Of a stretch of DNA of 64,000 nt, positions 57,521 to 64,000 are shown in pieces. Under the pieces are notes generated by a model that made no database searches, had not been told where the DNA came from, and saw only the letters and a list, made by a program, of their open reading frames with translations. The position numbers and the translations under genes are program-made. Every line of letters starts with the position of its first letter. Position 1 is the first letter of the stretch. The DNA lies in assembly GCA_001600415.1 (NCBI GenBank), contig BCJX01000024.1, positions 56,040 through 120,039 of the forward strand. The letters are read 5' to 3'. Source of the stretch: Pascua guehoae. Lineage: Eukaryota; Basidiomycota; Tremellomycetes; Trichosporonales; Trichosporonaceae.

Positions 57521-58593
57521 GGCCTTGAGAACGAGGAGAATAGAGGCGGAGTGAAAGGGATCGCAGAAAGTGCCGTGTGAATAGTGGTCAAAGGGACCTG
57601 GGGAGTGCTGTTATATGTATCTGTACGAACAACCAAGGTCAGGTGGGGTGAATGTCTCCACAGTCACGAGCCGCTCGGACTCATGCCGCGGTGAGTATGG
57701 AAACACCGCTGTCTTTGAAGATATGGCCCCACTCGATCATATATCTTCGGCACCGCATGCCGAATTGTTACCTGGTGTTGTACTGTACCTTGAAGACCGC
57801 GGCCGAACCCGCCGATTTGTAGCTCTCTGCACGTTCCCAGCGCGAGGTAAGGCTGAGGATTGGAGGGGATGCCAAGAGTATCAATCGGTCATGAGGGCAG
57901 AAAACAACCTAGAGATAAGCTCCGATGGGTCCCACGAGTTCTGCATTTCTGCTTCATTGGGCAGTGTGGTGTGTGCGCCCAACACCGCCAATACTGTCCC
58001 ACTGTCTTGTTCGCGGCATGGTGAAAAGCTGCCGAAGAAGGACACTTGTTTGCCAACGCAATGCTCACCCTGTTGTGATGAACAGCACTCAGCGTAGTCT
58101 GTGGGCGTGCCTCCGAACTGTGCGATATACTTAGTCCGAGCGTGCCGAGCGATGAGATAGAGTCTGCGGAATCGACCATTAAGGGTTCCCTGTATGCGTT
58201 GTCAAGGCAACCATACTGCATGTGAGCGGTGTTGTCGTTCAAGCTTCTAGAAGAATGGATCCCCAATCGGTCGCAGCTAGGCAGGTGAAGTCCTCCTTGG
58301 TGGTTTTGCCGTCGTTAAGTACCATGATTGAAGCAGTCGACCCGAGGAAGAGGGCGGGCATCACCGAGTCATTGTTTCATGTAAAAAGTCAATGCCGAAC
58401 CAGACAGGACGGAGGCACGTGGAAATGGAAACTTATCTTGGTGCTTCCATTGTCAGTCATGAGATCGGCAGAGTAGCAATGGAAGATAAACGTCACAGCA
58501 TACATCCTAGCTCCATTGAAGATTGCGCTTGCCATGGGCACCGTCCAGCCACTAGCATTTGGAACCATCTCTTCCTCTTCCGTTTCTGACAAA
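57521..58593. other. Gene-poor region with coding-like fragments
   Basis: The minus strand holds protein-like pieces near 58460-58550 (MASAIFNGARMYAVTFIFHC) and 58243-58365 (FLGSTASIMVLNDGKTTKED, ending TDWGSILLEA). They are in different frames without a usable intron between them, so no gene is called. Confidence 0.4.
57610..57618 (-). promoter_or_regulatory. TATA-like element of lectin gene
   Basis: The minus strand reads ACATATAACAG about 90-95 nt upstream of the ATG at 57520. It is a plausible core promoter element; no other evidence. Confidence 0.35.
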
Positions 58594-60630
58594 TTACACA
58601 ACGTATCTGAACCCGGGAGCCAGATCATGCTTCTCAATCACTTCAAGGTGAGCGCCCTTGGGCGGACGACCACCCTCGACCTTGTCGCGGCGGCGGTTCT
58701 CGGAGCGGTACCAAAGCGTCATGGCCACCGCAAGGGCGACACCGAGGCACTGGAAGGCGAGGTTGACAATCACACCCTTGTGGTACGACGGACCTTCCTT
58801 CGATGGGAAAAGGAATGAGGCGGCGACAGAGAGACACTGGCCGATGGTGTTCAGCATGCCGAGTGAGGTAGCACGCTGGGACTGGTTGCCCGTGTTTCCA
58901 GATTGCCAGGCTGAGAGTTAGTGCTTCCATTTATTTATGGTTATTACAAAGTACAAGAGAGCAGTGACGTCTGGCCTTGAAGCAAGGGGAGGACAAGCTC
59001 TGGTGACACTCACAAATAATAATAGGAATATTCGTGTATCCGGCAGTGACAATGCAGATACACGCAAAGTAGCGCGCCGAATAACCTTCTGTTGCCGGCA
59101 CAGCGAGAAGAATGGCCCACCCGATGATACCCAGAACGAAGACGCATGCCGCGGGGACACCACGGGTCTGCTTCCAGTCCGAATAGGATGTGAGGAGAAG
59201 CATGAACACGAGGGCGACGACATAGGGTGGAACGGTCATGAGCTGAGCACGGGCGGCGGTGTAGCCTACGAGTGTTAGTATTATGATATTCAAGTACGAG
59301 CGGCAGTCCCTCTGCAATAATACTCACCAAACCCAGCCTTAATGATAGTAGGGAGAAATCCAGTAACAGAGCCGAGTGTGAGGTTCATGCACGAGTACAT
59401 GGCCGAGACCACGTAGGTCTTCCAGTCGGTCAGGCAGCGGACGACACCGCGCCAGTCGATGCCAACCCCATTCTCCTGCAGGTTCTGCGAGTTGAGGCGG
59501 GTGAGGCAGAGTGTCCGCTCCTCCTCGGTCAGAAGGCGGGACGACTCGGGACGGCTGGGCATAAAGAGGGCGACGCAAATGGCCAGCAGAAGAGACGGGC
59601 AACCTAGGCATTAGCATGAATCGGAAATGAACGGGGCATGGGAGAGGAAGGTTTGCCCCGATATTGGGACACAATTGATTATGTGACTCCACACTCACCT
59701 TCAATAAGGAAGAGGATACGCCAATTGTCGAGTCTGGCATGTTGAATACTCGTGACCCCAAAGGCGATAAGACCACCAAACGCGCCCGCGACAGCGCCCG
59801 CGGAGATGAACAGACCGACACGCTTGGCAAGGTCGTGTTTAGTGTACCAGTAGGACAAGTGCAGTGCCATGGCCTGCCCGAAAAATGCCTCGCCGACACC
59901 GATAAACAGCCGGCACACAAACAGACCCGCCGGGTTGGTTACGGCTGCCTGGCAAGTCGCAGCAATGGACCAGGTGAGGGCGCCAAACGAAATCGAGTAC
60001 GATGGGTTGATCTGCTTGGCCAAGAGCGTACCGGGGATCGAGAGCACAATGTACGTGACGTAGAAACAGCTGAGGGCAATGCTGTAGTTTGTGTCGATGC
60101 CGCGGAGGACCTCCTTTTCCATTCCTGCGAGCTTGGCGTTTGCCCTGAGGTCAGGGCCGTATTGCAAAACTCTCGACTTTGTTGTGGTGACTCACATGTT
60201 TCCACGGTCGAGATAGGCACTAAGATATAAGAGCACGGCGAAAGGTAGAATGCAGAGGTCTGCTGTCAGCAAGAGAATGCAAGATAGGTGGCCGAGCGGT
60301 TGAAGTCGACCCCGGTGCAGCCACCAATATCACCACGATCCACTCACCCATCTTCAGCAGCAGCTTGCGTTCGAGCTTGCGCAGCTCATGGCGATGTGCC
60401 TCGCCCTCGGCGGCGTGTGCGGGGCTCTTGCTGCCGTGGGTATGGACACTCCCCTTCTCCGTATGATCGGTGTGGCCCGTCGTGTGGGTGGGGGTCGTCG
60501 CGAGCTCTGTCCCATGGTTTAGGTGCGCCACCTCTGCCTTCTCGTTTACGTCGAGATGGACGTTCTTGGTCATGGCACTTGTCCGGGCTACTTTGATTCT
60601 GTTTGTTGGAGTGGATAGTGTTGGTGACAA
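58594..60630 (-). CDS. MFS transporter, allantoate/nicotinate (anion:cation symporter) type
   Basis: About six exons encode ~500 aa. The N-terminus is hydrophilic and His/Thr-rich, starting at the ATG at 60630 or at Met20 (60573). The first membrane segment is LCILPFAVLLYLSAYLDRGN, with the family's D-R-x-N/G motif. Then come YSIALSCFYVTYIVLSIPG, FVCRLFIGVGEAFFGQAMAL, HLSYWYTKHDLAKRVGLFIS and WRILFLIEG. After a central loop (SRPESSRLLTEEERTLCLTR) come GSVTGFLPTIIKAGFG, the TAARAQLMTVPPYVVA block, GYTNIPIIICWQSGNTGNQS and the C-terminal helix ending LWYRSENRRRD. These motifs are those of Dal5/Tna1/phthalate-type permeases, which import organic anions such as allantoate, nicotinate, pantothenate or aromatic acids. 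The substrate cannot be fixed by sequence alone. Confidence 0.88.
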
Positions 60631-61409
60631 GTCTTTGACGTTCCCGATGGTCAGATGTCATCCGCCCTCTCTACCTTATGTGTCGAGCTCTGTCAGTGAG
60701 ATCAGCAGGTCCGCTCCCTTGCTTGCTTTTTGGTCACATAGTTGCCACACCCAAGACCGACGTTAGCCGCCGCAACCGAGGTCCCTATCCCAGTACCGCA
60801 ACGAGACCCGAAGAAAATCCGACCCCGCAACGCTTCCCTGTGAGCTTGCCAATGATCTCCAGAATAGTTTTGAACGGGTGTGTTGCTCTTGTGCTCTGTG
60901 TGCTGCGCAAACGTGACGCTAGACGGTTGTCTCTTTGCCAATGTGCCAAGGATACAGGTGCGGGAACAAGTTATTGTGGTCTTGTTGACGCTGAAAATAG
61001 CCCGAGCCCCGCCTGGATTTCAGGTGTTCAACGATAACGTGCCTGGCCTCCCCCCATGGCCCCATGTGATTCTGGTGACTTGCCGCCACGATCTCTAGCC
61101 AACCCCGCGGAGTCAATTGCTACAGTACATGCCCTGCTTGCGCAGCACAAACACGATTCCGCATGGCCACCCCCCCTTTTCACTTCGTCCTCTGGCTCTC
61201 TTTGTAACTGGAACAACCCCATTCGACGCGTTGGCAATTACGATACCACCGACGACGAAGCCCTAACAATAATCCTGACTCGGTCCGGCCGCCCGACCCA
61301 ATTCATCTGGAGACGAGTCGGCGTTCTAGCACGCAACTCGGCCATCTCCCAACCACATACTGATGTCAATACGGCGGTGGTCGCCACATACCCCAACATC
61401 CGGCATGGG
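60631..61409. other. Intergenic, no supported gene
   Basis: The region is upstream of both the transporter (minus) and the F-box-like pseudogene (plus). The open plus frame from 61056 runs into the pseudogene start, but its own sequence has no recognisable domain. Confidence 0.5.
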
Positions 61410-62680
61410 ATGTCCCGCACGACGGCAATAGCGGCCGACGCGCCGACCATTGACCATTTGGCGTTCCCCACATCTTTGAAGCCATCTTTGCGTATGCCCC
61501 GCACGCATCCCTCGTGCGGCTTCGCGGTACATGTCGGACGTACGCGGAGCGCGTCGACGCGTTCCTCGCGAAGCACATTGTCCTATCCCCGACCCCAGTA
61601 GGACTGGGCGTGGGCGCTGGATTGTGCGCATCCGGGGCCTCCACTCCCCACAGCCACCGCGTCGCGGTCTGGGCGTCACCCCACGTTCTGTCTTGCATAG
61701 AGTACCGATTGCACTTGGGGGAATCGAGAGACGATGTGGTGGGGAGCATGATCGGTAAACCAGTGGACCCGTGGCGGCCAGTGGAAAGGCGTTGCGCGAT
61801 CGATAAGGAAGAGGAATGGCGTGCCTCGCAAATGATGGCCATGCCATCGACCTCTGGGACCGACACGTGAGCGGCTCAATATCCAGTACCAATGGATAGT
61901 AGCGGCGGCAGCGCGCGCACGTCAGGCACTCTCACATACCGAGATCGACGATGTGTGTGGAACACTGTGTAATTAGGCATTTGACGAGGTCGGTCCTGCG
62001 TGCACGCAACAAGACCCAGTCGTCCGCATGCGGCCCTCTATGGCGTCGTGTCCATCCAGAACATGTCCTCTCGTGTCTATCAGCACGTGAAGTGCAATTC
62101 GCTCCAGTGTGATGCCTACCTATCGTGTCAACAGGCCGGGGTGGACGAGACGTGTGCGTTCTCTCCAGAGTGCATGGCTGCGTTCTCGCACATCGACAAC
62201 CCGGATTCGACGTTTCACGCCACATGGTTTGCCACCGCCGCATCGGGGCCATGCGCGCCACGGATGGGGAAGAGAAGAGGCTGCAGCGCGGAGCGTTAGC
62301 TGCAGACGATTCCGTACGATCCTTGCTGGAAGCATTTGAGCGACATGTTTGGCATGTTTATCCAACGACAGTTTGCAGGTTTGCACCGCCATACACTGAG
62401 TTCTACGCCAAGTGCTACTCCCTCGATCCTGATATGGGTCCAGATGACCTGGCCATGAACATTCAAGAATGGACGGTAAAGTCTGCACCAATCCGGGTCC
62501 ACATAACTGCAGTGTCGGTCCACCTGTGTCAGCCGAACCGATGGCCGATCATACGAAACGAGCGTGCGGAGTGAGACGCCAGGTTCCTCTCGCTTGACGA
62601 ACCGCGCCGAAGTGGGCGACGAGCAGTTCCTGGACGGAAGAGTGTACGTAGTCTGGCGTTCGGTCTACAGCCATCTTGAC
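61410..62680 (+). pseudogene. F-box-like family protein, frameshifted and interrupted
   Basis: The ATG at 61410 opens MSRTTAIAADAPTIDHLAFP. One base is then missing in a C-run (position about 61467), and the adjacent frame continues HIFEAIFAYAPHASLVRLRG, then TCRTYAERVDAFLAKHIVLS. This is an F-box-like helix pattern (P-H-I..I..YA...SL..LRG-x-CR-x-Y..R-x-D..L..H). Downstream the coding trace changes frame and meets stops several times. Recognisable late pieces include LAMNIQEWTVKSAPIRVHIT and, near 62585-62635, LSLDE followed out of frame by RAEVGDEQFL. I recall related F-box-like proteins as numerous in Trichosporonales, which is knowledge from memory and not checked. Whether the shifts are real decay or sequencing error in C-runs cannot be decided here; several independent breaks favour decay. 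Confidence 0.6.
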
Positions 62681-63721
62681 TCCCTGTCCTTCGGAGACGC
62701 CCTGGAACACACAAAAACGCACACCCTCATGCATAGAATGTACAAAGTGCGCCAACACGCCAATACCCCATAACGGCTCGGACTTTGTGAGCTGAGAACG
62801 ATGGCAACGACGTCATATATGGCGACGCCGACTCCTGGCTCGTCATCACGTCAGAGCCCCTTACGACCATCAACCCTCCCAGTTCCGGCCCCTTGGCCAG
62901 ACCCCTCAACCTACATTACAGCCCTGTTTCCCCTCATGCTCCTGCATGCATCACTGCATGGCCCGCCCCTTTCCCCGTGCAGTGTACATTTTGCATTGTC
63001 CACATGTCAGGCATTTTCTTGGTATGTTCTGGAAATAGTTGGGATGACAGAGCCGAGCTGGAGGCGAGTCGCTGTTGATGTTTCATCGTGCAAAGTTTGG
63101 ACCTGTCGCCTGTCGCAATCTTCGGTTTGAGCACGAAACAGGCCGCCCCTTGCTCAGACGCGCAACATGTTGGTATCCTCCTGCTGTGCATCCTGTCGGA
63201 AAGTGTACTAGTGATACATGCATGGCCTTCCTGCCATCTGCTTGCGACGCAAGGGCGTTAACCTGGTGGTGGGTAGAACAGACCCAGGCACGCCTCGCGG
63301 CATCGGAGTCCGGTCCGCGGCCCGATGGCAGGACGCGCCGCACTTTCCTTTTGCTAGTCCGCATTATCACCCCACCTCTGTTGCCGCGGGTATGCGGATA
63401 GGGTGCGTCACCTCAGGGGTAAGGACGACTACCATACGCTGGTGTTCACAAATCAGCCCCTCAGTTGCTTAGACAAATGCGTGCAAGTTTACGAACACTA
63501 TACGGAATCTGACAAAGGCTCGATGAGCACATGGTGACACTATCTCGCCCTGGAGAATCCCAGCAGAGGGAAAGGGCTGCATGCCTGGGCATCCCTGCGC
63601 CACTGGCAAACCTTTCCGTCACAATCTGTACACGATCATGTATCGTGTGCATCTAAACATGTCCTACCTGTGTCGTGCTTACTCAACCAACCACCTCGGC
63701 TCTATATTGCTGGGTCACCCT
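62681..63721. other. Intergenic, no supported gene
   Basis: The region lies downstream of the F-box-like pseudogene and of the rightmost gene. Frames are short on both strands with no domain or splice pattern. Confidence 0.5.
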
Positions 63722-64000
63722 CTAGAAGTCACCCGCCTTGGCGTGACGCGGCGGGAGGGGCGGCGGCACAGCCTTCTTCTCGGCGTGGCGCGGAGGGAGG
63801 GGAGGGGGCACAGCCGCGCCAATGGCGTCGGGACGGGCAGCAGCTGCGGCTGTGTCGTCGTCTGCCTGCTCAGAGTACGCGGGGGGAGGGTAGGCGGGCG
63901 CAGACCCAGTCTCGTCCTCGCCTGCGATCGGGCGGTACGATGGACGCTGGGACCAGCGCGCCTCAATCTCACGCTGGGCGGCGACAACCTCGGGTGTAAT
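63722..64000 (-). CDS. C-terminal fragment of protein with PPxY and SH3-ligand motifs (partial)
   Basis: The frame is open from the right edge (ITPEVVAAQREIEARWSQRP) to a TAG at 63722, giving 92 codons with no internal intron. It contains SAPAYPPPAYSEQ (a PPxY motif, PPAY), an Asp/Ala-rich stretch, and two copies of PPPLPPRHA separated by EKKAV. The P-x-L-P-x-R core is a class I/II SH3-type ligand. Such tails occur on fungal arrestin-like, actin-patch and endocytic proteins. Without the upstream domains, which lie beyond the window, the protein cannot be named. Confidence 0.6.
   Translation of the reverse strand: MTPEVVAAQREIEARWSQRPSYRPIAGEDETGSAPAYPPPAYSEQADDDTAAAAARPDAIGAAVPPPLPPRHAEKKAVPPPLPPRHAKAGDF

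Noticed and set aside
60281..60350. tRNA-Leu/Ser-like A-box (TGGCCGAGCGG) inside the transporter's first intron
   Set aside because: The B-box candidate (GATCCACTC) breaks the consensus, and neither acceptor nor T-stem can be paired.

Overview
The window looks like a GC-rich basidiomycete yeast chromosome, and Trichosporonales-like is my best guess. This is an inference: genes are split by many short introns of about 45-80 nt with GTGAGT/GTAAGT donors and CTAAC/CTGAC-type branch sites. Coding sequence is strongly G/C at third positions, and both tRNA genes carry a canonical intron after position 37. The gene set includes a copper-radical glyoxal oxidase, myo-inositol oxygenase, and a decayed member of an F-box-like family. 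There is one 93-nt assembly gap of N (29931-30023), and both window ends cut through or lie beside genes.

Layout, left to right. 1-254(-): first exon of a RidA-family protein. 1469-1556(-): tRNA-Leu(AAG), followed at 1710-1947 by a small inverted repeat. 2147-4516(-) and 6039-7062(+): an MFS sugar transporter and myo-inositol oxygenase, transcribed divergently. 9747-9839(+): tRNA-Ile(AAT). 10585-11093(-): small orphan protein with a SAP-like C-terminus. 13633-15754(+): secreted glyoxal oxidase. 16623-19950(-): alanyl-tRNA synthetase with two in-frame starts, suggesting dual mitochondrial/cytosolic targeting. 20388-21279: a pair of inverted ~130-bp repeats. 23069-28420(+): LIM/RhoGAP regulator.

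29504-33285(+): membrane-anchored histidine phosphatase (phosphoglycerate-mutase-like), broken by the gap. 33559-38576(-): large DEVH-type RNA helicase with a dsRBD-like region. 39404-40096(+): DUF1772-like membrane protein. 40592-42065(-): NDUFS6-like complex I subunit with a 1-kb repeat-bearing intron. 44835-46922(-): single-pass membrane protein with two related ectodomain modules and a PPxY tail. 46.9-52.6 kb: a gene-poor block holding an intact orphan membrane protein (51086-51934,+) and a decayed divergent relative of it on the other strand.

52657-54401(-): GH18 chitinase with a very long Ala-rich linker. 56729-57520(-): secreted ricin-B-type lectin. 58594-60630(-): MFS transporter of the allantoate/nicotinate (ACS) type. 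61410-62680(+): frameshifted F-box-like pseudogene. 63722-64000(-): C-terminus of a protein with PPxY and proline-rich SH3-type motifs. 

Most genes are housekeeping, carbon-uptake/oxidation or secreted-enzyme genes. I see no CRISPR, operon or complete transposon. The most unusual material is the accessory DNA: two inverted-repeat structures, the intact/decayed orphan pair, the F-box-like pseudogene and the SAP-like orphan. Splice sites were placed by eye from donor/acceptor sequence and reading-frame continuity.
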